NCBI GenBank assembly: GCA_039105265.1
Contig: JAPFFF010000002.1
Span: 8,370,001-8,434,000, forward strand
Source of the DNA: Tritrichomonas musculus
Lineage: Eukaryota; Parabasalia; Tritrichomonadida; Tritrichomonadidae
Reading direction: 5' to 3'
DNA: 64,000 bases
Shown: positions 31,301-39,661 of the stretch, one piece after another
Layout: every line of letters starts with the position of its first letter
Position numbering within the stretch: the stretch's first letter is position 1
Position numbers and translations under genes: made by a program
Notes under the pieces: model-generated
Told to the model about the DNA's origin: nothing
The model's database searches: none
What the model saw: the letters and a program-made list of their open reading frames with translations, nothing else

Positions 31301-32739
31301 TCAGCAATAGTATAAATTAATTCATCATCTTTGGGCATGTATAATATTAAACCATATGGAGGATTTCCGACTTGCAAAGGTGAAGTATAATGATATTCAA
31401 GTAATTCAAAATAATTGTCGGATTGTAGTTTGTAGTTATTTAATCCTGAAGATTTATATTCGAAGTCAACAATGAAGTCATAAGTTTTATTATTTATGTT
31501 CAAAGTTGCTGAATATGTACAATTAGCAAAATCTTTGACGGGGTAAATGTAAACCCTCCATGCGTCATTATCTTCTTTATATGTTTGAATTTTACAGTTA
31601 TCTTTAGGTGCTAACATTCCTTTATTAACTAATAACTCAAATGGGTTTCCTTGATTATCATAACCAGCGAAAGTGTGTAATACTTTTTTATTGGCTTCAT
31701 TTTTAGCAATACATATAAAGGCTACTTCATGAGAACCAGGATTTTTACGTGTTAATTTCAGGGGTATATTGAAACTATAATTAGTACCTACCCATTCATT
31801 ACCTTGTTTAGTCATTTTGTAATAAGTACCGAATGCTTCATCGTGAAACTCAAAAGTTTGACCTTCAATTAATGCTTCAAATTCAGGAGTACCAGGAATA
31901 TATCCCCAATCAGCATAATATAAAGGATTTGTTTTATCATCTATTACACCGTAAGCTTTCATTTCATAGAAGTCTGGTAATGGAGAACGATATAATTTAA
32001 AACAATTGTCCGCATCTATTGTATTACACCTAAGATTTATTAATTTATTTGAATCATTAGCTTTGTCACAACTAACATTTGTTTTTTGATTTGCAATATA
32101 ATTTATTTTCATAAATCCAGATGTATATAAATTTAATGGCGTATCTCCTTTTTTATTTGACATATATATTTTTGCTCCAACGTCATCTTCTTGATAAACC
32201 AACTCATAATTTCCATTTGAAATGTTAACAATAGGATTTTTAAACATGTTTTCTTTAGAAGTTTTAGTTATAATTGCTTTTGGTAATTTCATATATGCAG
32301 GTAATTCTATTTCGAAAACATCACCGATATATTCACCAAATTCAGTTTTGATTGAAAGCGAATTTAAATCTGGTTGATCTAAATTTTCCGTTAATTTATC
32401 TGAAGTAATGATGAAATCATATATACCATCTTCAAATGAAAAGTCACCATCATCACCATCTTGTTTATCTTCTAATGTTTTAATTCTTGATTCATGATTG
32501 TTTAATTCATCCGTAAATTTCATGGTTTGTTGATTGTATGAAGAAACTGAGGCGTCAATGTCAGCAAGTCTTAATGTTAAACTTTGAGGATTTGTTGAAG
32601 TCATTATTATGTCTCCATCGACTGTTGCATCACCATGAACATGAATGTTTTTAAATTCTGAATCTTTATCAGAACTACCACCTCCACCACCAGTGAATGC
32701 TCCATCTTTTGCATTTTGTTTTGTAATTATTGCAGTCAT
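28387..32739 (-). CDS. Polinton large fibre-like protein (1450 aa)
   Basis: The longest gene of the element. The N-terminus has a Gly-rich linker (FTGGGGGSSD) and the phrase HVHGDATVDGDI, as in phage structural proteins. A coiled-coil region (RIKTLEDK) follows, then a long beta-rich part. The C-terminal half has spaced units of DLVNESALATALEPY and YALKTDI type, as in trimeric tail fibres. Inference: a spike or fibre for attachment. No enzymatic motif was seen. Confidence 0.6.
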   Translation of the reverse strand: MTAIITKQNAKDGAFTGGGGGSSDKDSEFKNIHVHGDATVDGDIIMTSTNPQSLTLRLADIDASVSSYNQQTMKFTDELNNHESRIKTLEDKQDGDDGDFSFEDGIYDFIITSDKLTENLDQPDLNSLSIKTEFGEYIGDVFEIELPAYMKLPKAIITKTSKENMFKNPIVNISNGNYELVYQEDDVGAKIYMSNKKGDTPLNLYTSGFMKINYIANQKTNVSCDKANDSNKLINLRCNTIDADNCFKLYRSPLPDFYEMKAYGVIDDKTNPLYYADWGYIPGTPEFEALIEGQTFEFHDEAFGTYYKMTKQGNEWVGTNYSFNIPLKLTRKNPGSHEVAFICIAKNEANKKVLHTFAGYDNQGNPFELLVNKGMLAPKDNCKIQTYKEDNDAWRVYIYPVKDFANCTYSATLNINNKTYDFIVDFEYKSSGLNNYKLQSDNYFELLEYHYTSPLQVGNPPYGLILYMPKDDELIYTIADVSYEKGMNTFEFLANTGYYTVSPRPEACTTLYTNFNIQTSGVVIGENIESHVFVLNSLGNTVDIAVNQISALQNYCAKLEKEINDMKNKTNWFDVVMDVVQISNFCFNFGGLMKVGAEGIFGALKLAFSKNAGSTVKEVAYVDEIIDDGLVLAPHEVVEEKPYVETEIIIPDERLCFKYYCEHIETNYKIDVSFMVDDIGEMYRIYEYEYKENGSIECLNSDVTDISAINCELVYEFPYLLIYGTIQPSFVKLKYTPAAKNDNELLLGETLTNNQLLTASATKKLIENHKVQLNESFTNKLSETLNNYATVRYVQDNHPSYTYLNTNFKNNNQLTNILNAYALKTELAEAIPTIPDDLVNESALSTALTTALEPYVTKEDILSTENITQELSITTYFVNGTTNDEDKRTNIVNLDGDLCKILKKSSLIVKGSCNNDDISGEYLYDSEDSEYYYYKKGENTFSIYFFYYGGTFRYNDNYVVDLESVCYSYRPEVYDEYCIPNMNLIKNIYALKTDMTHAIEQVKSEIPEIIEGQTTIQFKIENNTIPDLDYDKYHEMIEQYGLDIVSSNNFYTAHYVHVDYSYNDDQPSQIMRMEGSNSGLWFLYDCHELINPGTGETPEILSCSITKNIEPTDKNAFSSRYVSNTFALKTDIPEIPTDLVNESALATALEPYAKLANLSEYAKTKDLPDMVQYETKTTAEGKYALKADISKEYFTDSSGEVYIKDPNNILTLGGANQTCSDAPLMVMKPNHSRNTRILSIGNQLDSSKERWLDFDINVKSDEATIKYNEITALKITQSKVCIMNAYDMDGNAYAKINSNTTITHYCPIEESMNSINDFVIGAPVYMTGKVYKQVKNERLCPGQSPWIPSTETDTTDCICSVKTNGKWNEYVGICVKIDEVNKCVTFATHGDYLVKVTDTSCYGIGDEVFIDEGELKTLTGQTAITSKIHRTTVGVITAKINDTMLAVFKT

Positions 32740-32771
32740 TTATTGATTTATTAATTATAAAAATAAATATT

Positions 32772-33113
32772 TTAATATTCAAATTTAAGGAATAATGTGA
32801 AGTTATCAGGTATTATTTCATTACCTTTTGCATCAGTGAACCACACTTTAAATCTATCATGGTTTAATGTATATTTATATTTTCTGTTTTCATCTGGAGG
32901 CGTTAAATTAGCATACCAAACGAGAGAATCACAATATTCATCACGTGGGACAAATGACGCGTGTAGTTCGGTTTCACCGTCTAAATATCCATCACATGTA
33001 GCACGGCAATATTGAAATGAAATATATTTATCATTACGAGAATTAACGAACTCAGGAGGAAATTTATTTTCATAGTCACGAGTGATAAAGTAAGTTTTGG
33101 TTGTTTTAGACAT
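32772..33113 (-). CDS. Polinton unknown protein (113 aa)
   Basis: A small, probably beta-rich protein ending in FTLFLKFEY. It lies 32 bases upstream of the fibre-like gene on the same strand. No family recognised; a structural role is only suggested by position. Confidence 0.45.
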   Translation of the reverse strand: MSKTTKTYFITRDYENKFPPEFVNSRNDKYISFQYCRATCDGYLDGETELHASFVPRDEYCDSLVWYANLTPPDENRKYKYTLNHDRFKVWFTDAKGNEIIPDNFTLFLKFEY

Positions 33114-33145
33114 TTATGATTTGATAAAAATAAAAATATATAATT

Positions 33146-33616
33146 TTAGAATTCGTCTGGGTCTATTTCATCTTCGTTTATGTTACATTTGCTAGCTAAT
33201 TCGTTGACTATTTCAACTTTAGCATCAGACCTATTTTTAATGAATTCATTTAGTTTATTTTGATTATCACATTCTTTTACTACACATTCATGATAAAATG
33301 TTGTTTTATAATTTATTCTATCAGCTTTAATATAAGCTTTCATTAATCGTATTTGTGATCCAGACGTTAGACCACCAAAAGAACGTTTAGGAATAGTTAA
33401 CCATTCACACTCAGGGAATAACTCTCTAAATTCTTTATATGTCATGACTTTTTGGGTGTTATTTTTATAAACTAATGAAAGAAATAATATCTTTACGTTC
33501 ATTTTGTATTTATAGAATTTATCAGTAATGAAGTCATCAAAATATACTTGAACAGCTTTAAGTTCTGATTCAGGAAGTTTTTCAAATAACTTATTAATGT
33601 TGATGTATTCACTCAT
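33146..33616 (-). CDS. Polinton unknown protein (156 aa)
   Basis: Mixed-charge soluble protein with a DEF-rich acidic end (EDEIDPDEF). Lies between the putative capsid gene and the 113-residue gene on the same strand. No family recognised and no protease motif seen. Confidence 0.45.
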   Translation of the reverse strand: MSEYININKLFEKLPESELKAVQVYFDDFITDKFYKYKMNVKILFLSLVYKNNTQKVMTYKEFRELFPECEWLTIPKRSFGGLTSGSQIRLMKAYIKADRINYKTTFYHECVVKECDNQNKLNEFIKNRSDAKVEIVNELASKCNINEDEIDPDEF

Positions 33617-33713
33617 TTATATAGAAATAAAAAATTTGAAAAATAAATTTTAAATAGATTTAAAAATTTTTGAAAACGTTTGAAATGAAAAATAATTAAA
33701 TTAATTATTAGAT

Positions 33714-35432
33714 TTATTCATAACCAACTGGAACACCTTTAGGGAAATATTCAACACCTTTTGTTGACCAAGCAAAGTATGTATCGCTACATATCCAAGC
33801 TTCTGGAGCAGGTGGATGTTGATCTGGAAATTCTGGATCAGGAATATAATAAGTGTCATCAATTCCTCTATACATTGGTTGACCACGGAATGTAACTGTA
33901 ACAGAATTAGAGCCAGTATCAATTCCATCAAATACATAACCAGCGTTTGAACGTTCAAGTTGGAAGTTAATACCAAAACTTGTTCCATCACTTCTGCAGT
34001 TTGAGTAACGTTTACCAGTTACTGGATCATTAAGGGGTTGAGTGAATGAATCCTCAAATTCTTGTGTAGCTTCAAGTGCTCCATCTAATTCATTAGCTAT
34101 TAATTGATGCTGGTAAAATCTGGCAGAGCAAGTGTTTGAAAATTCAGTATCTGGATATGTTCTTTTATTAACGACTAATTGAACGTTTTGATACATGATA
34201 TTATCAAAGCATGTAATATCTAATGGACTCTTAGGGAACATCATTGTTATATTTGTTGCATTTCTGAGAGGAATTGATTTTGAAATTTCTAAACCATTAA
34301 CTTTAGCAGTACCTTCAAATATTTCACGTGTTAATTCTTGTGATGGAACTAATAATGCAGTTTGTAATTCACGAATAAGACCTTGATATACACCAGGTTT
34401 GAGACCAAATCCTGAAAGATTTGATCGACCTAATTGAATTGTACCACCTAAAACATTTAATGTTATTTTACCAACTTTCATATCAATTCCATTTGCTGAT
34501 GTTATAGTCAATTTATCATTTACTACTTTATCTTTTGATACATTAACTTTTAATATATTTGGATCAGTTTCTTCGTTTTCATTTGGAGTTTCACCAGCTT
34601 TATATTGAACGACAATATTTGCTGGCTTTCCTACTTGTGTGAATTTACGAGTAATTGGAACGACAGTAGGCATTTCTTCATCAATGGCTTTATCATCGAG
34701 AAATTGAAATGTTTCTTTAACAACATTAGGATTAACTTGACCCCAAACCATGGCACGAAGTGATGTTTTAACTTCTGCTTCAATTTCTCCACAAATATCG
34801 TTAGGGTAAAGTTGCCATGCTTGAAGTGCGAGCTGATCAGTAAATGGTATTGTTAATTCTATAGTTAATTTGTGGGGTTTACCATCGGCAACGTCTGCAA
34901 GTGGAAAATAACATCCACAAATTGAAGGTGAAAATTGAGATACATTTTCCCATGTTGAGTGAGAGAATTTTGAAGTTGCTTTAGCATCACGTGGTTTAAT
35001 TGAATTGTATGCGAATGATTCACGTTGAAGTTCATCTTGTCTGTAAGTATCAAGTAATTTTCCATCAATCCAAAATCTACAGTCTTCATAAAATTCAACG
35101 GCATTTTTGAATACAGTATAAAGTTGCATTAACTTATTAATATCTGCGGAAACATCAACGGGTTCAGATAATTGAACAAAGTACTCTAAAAGAATCGTAG
35201 AAAATCCTTTTTCGATTTGTGAAATTGTATGACCAGAATGAGTTAGTTTTATTCTTGTTTTAGTTCCTACTGGCATTGGTGCATCTTTATTTGTGAATTC
35301 TTCCATAACTTGACTAAATGAATTATCGCCACCATTTCGTTGAATTAAATTTCTAAGTTTGTTTTGAAAGAATGAGAGAATATCTCCTTCATCATTTCCT
35401 AAATTTTTCGTTTGAGCGTTTAAGTATGTCAT
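33714..35432 (-). CDS. Polinton putative major capsid protein
   Basis: A 572-residue protein of the length, predicted beta-rich character and position expected of a Polinton double-jelly-roll major capsid protein (near the packaging ATPase and small virion-type genes). Assignment rests on element type, length and context; no short diagnostic motif exists. It is one of the best-preserved frames of the element. Confidence 0.6.
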   Translation of the reverse strand: MTYLNAQTKNLGNDEGDILSFFQNKLRNLIQRNGGDNSFSQVMEEFTNKDAPMPVGTKTRIKLTHSGHTISQIEKGFSTILLEYFVQLSEPVDVSADINKLMQLYTVFKNAVEFYEDCRFWIDGKLLDTYRQDELQRESFAYNSIKPRDAKATSKFSHSTWENVSQFSPSICGCYFPLADVADGKPHKLTIELTIPFTDQLALQAWQLYPNDICGEIEAEVKTSLRAMVWGQVNPNVVKETFQFLDDKAIDEEMPTVVPITRKFTQVGKPANIVVQYKAGETPNENEETDPNILKVNVSKDKVVNDKLTITSANGIDMKVGKITLNVLGGTIQLGRSNLSGFGLKPGVYQGLIRELQTALLVPSQELTREIFEGTAKVNGLEISKSIPLRNATNITMMFPKSPLDITCFDNIMYQNVQLVVNKRTYPDTEFSNTCSARFYQHQLIANELDGALEATQEFEDSFTQPLNDPVTGKRYSNCRSDGTSFGINFQLERSNAGYVFDGIDTGSNSVTVTFRGQPMYRGIDDTYYIPDPEFPDQHPPAPEAWICSDTYFAWSTKGVEYFPKGVPVGYE

Positions 35433-35547
35433 TTTAAATATTGAAAAAAAATTAAATAATAAGTTAATAAAGAAAAGAATTTTAAAGTTTTGAAAAAAAT
35501 AAATGAATTAAGAAATGAAAAATAAATTTTTTTACATTAATGAAAAT

Positions 35548-35868
35548 ATGGCATTTGGAAGTTGGTTTAAAAATATTGTGAACGGAGCTAAAAACATAAT
35601 TGGCAAAATAGTTCCAAAAGTAAAGAAAGCAGTTGAAACAGTTGGTAGATTTGCACCATTGATAGGACAAGCTGGTGATTTAATAGGTGGAAGTGCTGGT
35701 GAGGTAATAAATACAATCGGAAATGGTGTGAGTAAATTAAATGACAGAATTAATTATAAAGGTGGAAACGTTAACGCGTTAGGTGCGAACGGTGCAGGAG
35801 CTCGAAGAATTGTAGGCGCAAATGGTGCAGGTATTAGAAGGTTTGATATTCCATTACTGAAGGAATAA
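35548..35868 (+). CDS. Polinton small amphipathic protein (106 aa)
   Basis: Start chosen at MAFGSWFKN (35548), shared with the protein at 27446-27697, not at an upstream ATG in the frame. An amphipathic helix region is followed by a Gly/Ala-rich part (GQAGDLIGGSAGEVI) and two GANGAG-type repeats near basic residues. Likely a minor virion component (inference). Confidence 0.5.
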   Translation: MAFGSWFKNIVNGAKNIIGKIVPKVKKAVETVGRFAPLIGQAGDLIGGSAGEVINTIGNGVSKLNDRINYKGGNVNALGANGAGARRIVGANGAGIRRFDIPLLKE

Positions 35869-35875
35869 AAATAAA

Positions 35876-36016
35876 TCATGAGTAAAGTCGTTTCCTCATT
35901 TCATCTGTTAAAGGTGGATCTATATTTAATGTTGGGGAAAGTTTCACAATGCGAATGAGTAAATTAGCGAGTTCAATAATTGTTAAACAACCAAGAAAAA
36001 TTTCTGATAAACTCAT
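35876..36016 (-). CDS. Polinton single-pass hydrophobic mini-protein (46 aa)
   Basis: A 46-codon frame starting MSLSEIFLGCLTIIELANLL with one hydrophobic segment (about residues 5-26) and a short basic tail. It fills an otherwise empty gap between two genes and has its own AT-rich leader, so it is plausibly real. Function unknown. Confidence 0.4.
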   Translation of the reverse strand: MSLSEIFLGCLTIIELANLLIRIVKLSPTLNIDPPLTDEMRKRLYS

Positions 36017-36086
36017 TTATTATTAATTAAAAATTTTTATTTTTGTTTTTAATTAAAGATCTTTGATCAGAATTATTTCATAATTC

Positions 36087-36446
36087 ATGGATTTAAAAGT
36101 TATTGAACCAATTAAAAACTATTTAAAAGAATTTAAAACAGTCGATGAATTTAATTTATGGTATTCAAAGAATAAGGAAGAAGTGGATAAGTTAACGACT
36201 CATAAATTAAACAAAATGTATAAAATCGATGGCTATAGAATTACAAAAATAAAGGGTGTGTTGATGTTAAAGAAATGGGTTGAAAAAGAGGAAAAAGATA
36301 TAGTTAGTAAGGCTTCACCCAGGACGGATGCCATTGAAGAATTAAGGAATGAAATAAATGAAATCAGAAATACAGTAAATAAAATTATATCATTTCTTCA
36401 GGAATCCTCAAGTTCTATTGATGTATTACCGCCATCGACAACTTGA
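36087..36446 (+). CDS. Polinton unknown protein with C-terminal coiled coil (119 aa)
   Basis: A Lys/Glu-rich protein with a heptad-like segment (IEELRNEINEIRNTVNKIISFLQ, about residues 82-104). Its 3' end overlaps the ATPase gene tail to tail by 49 bases, so the overlapping bases encode parts of both proteins. Confidence 0.5.
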   Translation: MDLKVIEPIKNYLKEFKTVDEFNLWYSKNKEEVDKLTTHKLNKMYKIDGYRITKIKGVLMLKKWVEKEEKDIVSKASPRTDAIEELRNEINEIRNTVNKIISFLQESSSSIDVLPPSTT

Positions 36447-37231
36447 ATGATCATATATGGATGACTTTCACAATCTTCAGTTTTTCGTTTCAATATTTTT
36501 GAATACATTTCATAAAATTCGTCAAATGATAAATTAGATGCTGATTGTGAATAAATATAACGTAATTGTTGTTTATTGAAACATGGAAATATAAATAATG
36601 TTGATATTTCATTTTTAACATGAGGTTTTAATCCTTTCCAGCCTTGAATTAAAAGGAGGAATGAAAAATTTATATGTCTACATCTACGTATTAATTGGCT
36701 AAAATAAGATTCTTCTGAAGAAAAGAGTTTACTATTTGAGATATCATCGAATAAAACGATTGTATGCAATACTTCTCGGTTGAAATCAGAAACGGCAAGC
36801 ATTTTAAACATATCCTCTTTTTGTTGATCATCTATTTTATCCTGCAAGTTTTCCCGTTTTATAAGATTATATAAATTCTTTGCTGAGATTAAATCCTTCA
36901 TAAATTCAACAGCTTCTTGTTCACTAATTATAATATATGGAATCATAAGAAGTGGCTTTAAAGCTAAAAATGTTTTATCTGATTCTTGACCGTCTTTCGT
37001 AACGTAGATAAATAAGTGATGAGTATTTAATACACCTAATTTGATGATTTCCTTTAATGCTATCACTGTCTTTCCTGATGATTGCTTACCAACTATGACG
37101 TTAACACTATTTAACCTAATATTAACCTCAGGGTGTATTTCAGAAATTAGGCTTTCATTTTTATTCATAGTATAGGTTTTCAACGTATTCATAACGTGCG
37201 TTTTAACCATATTCTCTAATGATGTGTTCAT
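36398..37231 (-). CDS. Polinton packaging ATPase (FtsK/HerA, A32-like)
   Basis: A 277-residue P-loop protein: Walker A VGKQSSGKT (about residues 37-45) and Walker B TIVLFDDIS (about residues 158-166), then an arginine-rich segment (SQLIRRCRHINFS) and a sensor-like LLLIQG. Length and motifs fit the genome-packaging ATPases of Polintons and large DNA viruses. Confidence 0.8.
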   Translation of the reverse strand: MNTSLENMVKTHVMNTLKTYTMNKNESLISEIHPEVNIRLNSVNVIVGKQSSGKTVIALKEIIKLGVLNTHHLFIYVTKDGQESDKTFLALKPLLMIPYIIISEQEAVEFMKDLISAKNLYNLIKRENLQDKIDDQQKEDMFKMLAVSDFNREVLHTIVLFDDISNSKLFSSEESYFSQLIRRCRHINFSFLLLIQGWKGLKPHVKNEISTLFIFPCFNKQQLRYIYSQSASNLSFDEFYEMYSKILKRKTEDCESHPYMIIQVVDGGNTSIELEDS

Positions 37232-37337
37232 TTTCTATGTATTAATGTAAAAGTTTATTTTAATTATAGATAAAAATATATTTTATGTTTATGAATCATT
37301 AACTGAAATTAGATATTAACACATTTCTTAAAATTTA

Positions 37338-38771
37338 TTATTCAGGTTCTTCTACGATTGCTGATGTTTGTAGTGCTTGTACTTGTGATTGAACATTAGC
37401 ATCAAACCATTTATTAAAATCACTTGGATTTGGAGGTAATGTATTTATTCCTTTAAGTATTATTGCAATTGTTGCTTTAGCAACTAATGGAATATGTTCA
37501 GGGTCAACTGGTAGTCCGGATTTATTACACATTTCACATGCAGTAGGTACAAATTCACCAATTTTTACAGGATTAATTAAATAATCGTGAACTATGAACT
37601 CAATAGCTTCTTTAACTGCTTTCTTTCCTCTTAAATTCTTCCATTGATCCTCATTAACATTCATAACACTTTCACCATAAACATAAACCATTGCAGGAAG
37701 TAAAGCAAATTGATTCCATATAACCGTTGCCATTTGTGTAAGTGTGAATGGTAATTTTACACCGTTGAGGTATTTGATACCTTGATAAATTGGAGAGATA
37801 CACTTACCAACAAAAGCCTGATAAGTTGAACGTTTCTTTGGTTTGATTAAGTGCTTTTCATCGATACCAGCAGCTTTTAATTTTGTTTCAAAGTCTTGCC
37901 AACTTTCACCTGCATAATTAGTGACTGTACGCCCTGTTTCATCAAATTCAGGATGATATATATTATTAATAAATCCTCTTAAGTTTATACCTTGTTTATG
38001 AGCTTCTTTACGTTGGTCCACAGATGGGTAAGTTTTATAATAAGCATTGCGATATGGGAATAATGACGGAACGGTTGTAAATCCATTAACTATTACAGGT
38101 TTCTTACCTTCTTTTGTTTGTACGACGACTTCAGGTATTCCGTCACCATCTAAATCTCGACCAGTAGCTTCATATAAATCATCGTATCCATGACGATTAA
38201 TCCATTCATTCGCACTTACAACACTCTGAGCGTCTCGAATTTGTTTAACATCTTGATTTAATTTAGCCACAACATTAATTAAGTCATCCATACCAACATT
38301 ACCATATTTATTTTGTTTTGCCTTTTTCGTTGGTTGAATTGCAGCCATTCTTTCACGGTAAAGCGCCATATCATTTAATGCTTTCGTTAAGTCTTTCTTA
38401 TTAATGTTATTTTCTGCCAAGCTAGCGTATGATTGATCACGCATTTGGTTTAATTGAGAAACATTATTTATTAATTGCGGAATTTTCGATTTATTCATTT
38501 TATTAATTGGTAAAAAATTTAAATTATCGTTTTTGTTTTGAAAATTATTTAATCTAGAAATAAAATTTGAAATTGATTTATCATTTATTCTCAAACCTTC
38601 ATGTTGTATATAATTATTTTCATTTAAAAATTTCATTAAATTTGCAATTGAACCTTGCCATGAAGGCGACTCATGAAGAGTAACGTTAAGTTTTTCATTG
38701 ATTAATTCAATATATTTATTAAGTTTATCAAGTTTCAAACCTTTAAAATTATTTCTATTTAATTTTGACAT
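37338..38771 (-). CDS. Polinton unknown protein with DLDGDGIPE motif (477 aa)
   Basis: The N-terminal 180 residues are helical and charged. A central segment has GRDLDGDGIPEVVVQ followed by a strand and VNGFTTVPSLFPYRNAYY; DxDGDG is a calcium-loop-like signature. The C-terminal third is hydrophobic-helical. Last gene of the element, reading inward from the right repeat. A minor virion role is only a guess. Confidence 0.5.
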   Translation of the reverse strand: MSKLNRNNFKGLKLDKLNKYIELINEKLNVTLHESPSWQGSIANLMKFLNENNYIQHEGLRINDKSISNFISRLNNFQNKNDNLNFLPINKMNKSKIPQLINNVSQLNQMRDQSYASLAENNINKKDLTKALNDMALYRERMAAIQPTKKAKQNKYGNVGMDDLINVVAKLNQDVKQIRDAQSVVSANEWINRHGYDDLYEATGRDLDGDGIPEVVVQTKEGKKPVIVNGFTTVPSLFPYRNAYYKTYPSVDQRKEAHKQGINLRGFINNIYHPEFDETGRTVTNYAGESWQDFETKLKAAGIDEKHLIKPKKRSTYQAFVGKCISPIYQGIKYLNGVKLPFTLTQMATVIWNQFALLPAMVYVYGESVMNVNEDQWKNLRGKKAVKEAIEFIVHDYLINPVKIGEFVPTACEMCNKSGLPVDPEHIPLVAKATIAIILKGINTLPPNPSDFNKWFDANVQSQVQALQTSAIVEEPE

Positions 38772-38838
38772 ATTCTTTATATTAAAATAAATTTAATCAT
38801 TTACGTATAAAATTTATGTTTTCAATATTTGACTTTTG

Positions 38839-39444
38839 AGATTTATTTTTTGAGACATGTGATATAAAAATAAATGATAAAATAATTTTATAATTAGTGG
38901 TGAACGTTTATTTATAAAAATTTTTTTCGATTTATGTGAGTATTCAATTAATGCATTTTTGCAAATAACGGATTTTTTAAAATTTTATAATTTGTGAGAG
39001 TATTCAATTAATGCATTTTTGCAAATAACGGATTTATAAAATTTTGCAAATAATAACCGTTAAATCATATTCAATTAATGCATTTTTTCATTCAATTTTG
39101 CATTTCTTGCAGCTTGCATTTTTGCATTTTTGCTACTAACGAATTTTATGATTTGAATGATTTCTCAATTAATGCATTTTTGCATTTTTGCTACTAACGA
39201 ATATTATGAATTGAATGACTTCTCAATTAATGCATTTTTGCAACTTTACGTATAAAATTTATGATTTCAATATTTGACTTTTGAGATTTGAGGATAAAAT
39301 TTATGAAAATCATTTATGAAGGGGTGATGAATCAGTGGCATTGTAAATTGAATAATATGTTCGTGTTTAAAGTTATGATTTTAAATTCTTGAGTTACTGG
39401 GGTTTTAGGACGAAGTCCTAAAATCACAGTAAATACATACGACG
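38839..39444 (-). repeat. Right terminal inverted repeat of the Polinton
   Basis: Reverse complement of 20516-21123 with few differences. Just inside it (about 38801-38843) lies a second copy of a 43-base piece of the repeat itself (the piece also found at about 39246-39288), not present at the left end. Confidence 0.92.
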
Positions 39445-39449
39445 TATCT
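39445..39449. repeat. Target-site duplication (right copy)
   Basis: TATCT directly after the right terminal repeat, matching 20511-20515. Confidence 0.75.
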
Positions 39450-39661
39450 TTCTCGAAAAATAATAATGAACAAAATTAATTAATATTTTTAAAATTAATT
39501 AATGTTTTATTTTTTAAAATTAGTGTAAATATTTATTACATATATTATAAAGTATATAAACTTTATTTTAACTGAAATTTTAATAAAAATACTTTTGAAT
39601 AAATTCAAAATTGAATTGATGAGGGACAAATTGAATTGGTCTGAAAATTTTCAAAAATCAA

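Larger units (their letters stand above)
20516..39444. mobile_element. Polinton/Maverick self-synthesising DNA element, looks whole
   Basis: An 18.9-kb element bounded by about 607-bp terminal inverted repeats and a 5-bp TATCT duplication. It contains the hallmark Polinton set: protein-primed family B DNA polymerase, retroviral-like integrase, FtsK/HerA-type packaging ATPase and a putative double-jelly-roll major capsid protein, with a large fibre-like protein and eight or more small genes. Genes lie on both strands in tight, partly convergent pairs. The two repeats are almost identical and the main frames are open, which points to a recent insertion. The family is known to be very abundant in Trichomonas vaginalis. 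It sits between a BspA relic and the gene at 39662. Confidence 0.92.

Noticed and set aside
20516-39444. CRISPR-like array in the terminal repeats (repeated GCAAAAATGCATTAATTGA)
   Set aside because: Spacing is irregular, spacers are related to each other, and the words are subterminal repeats of a eukaryotic element.
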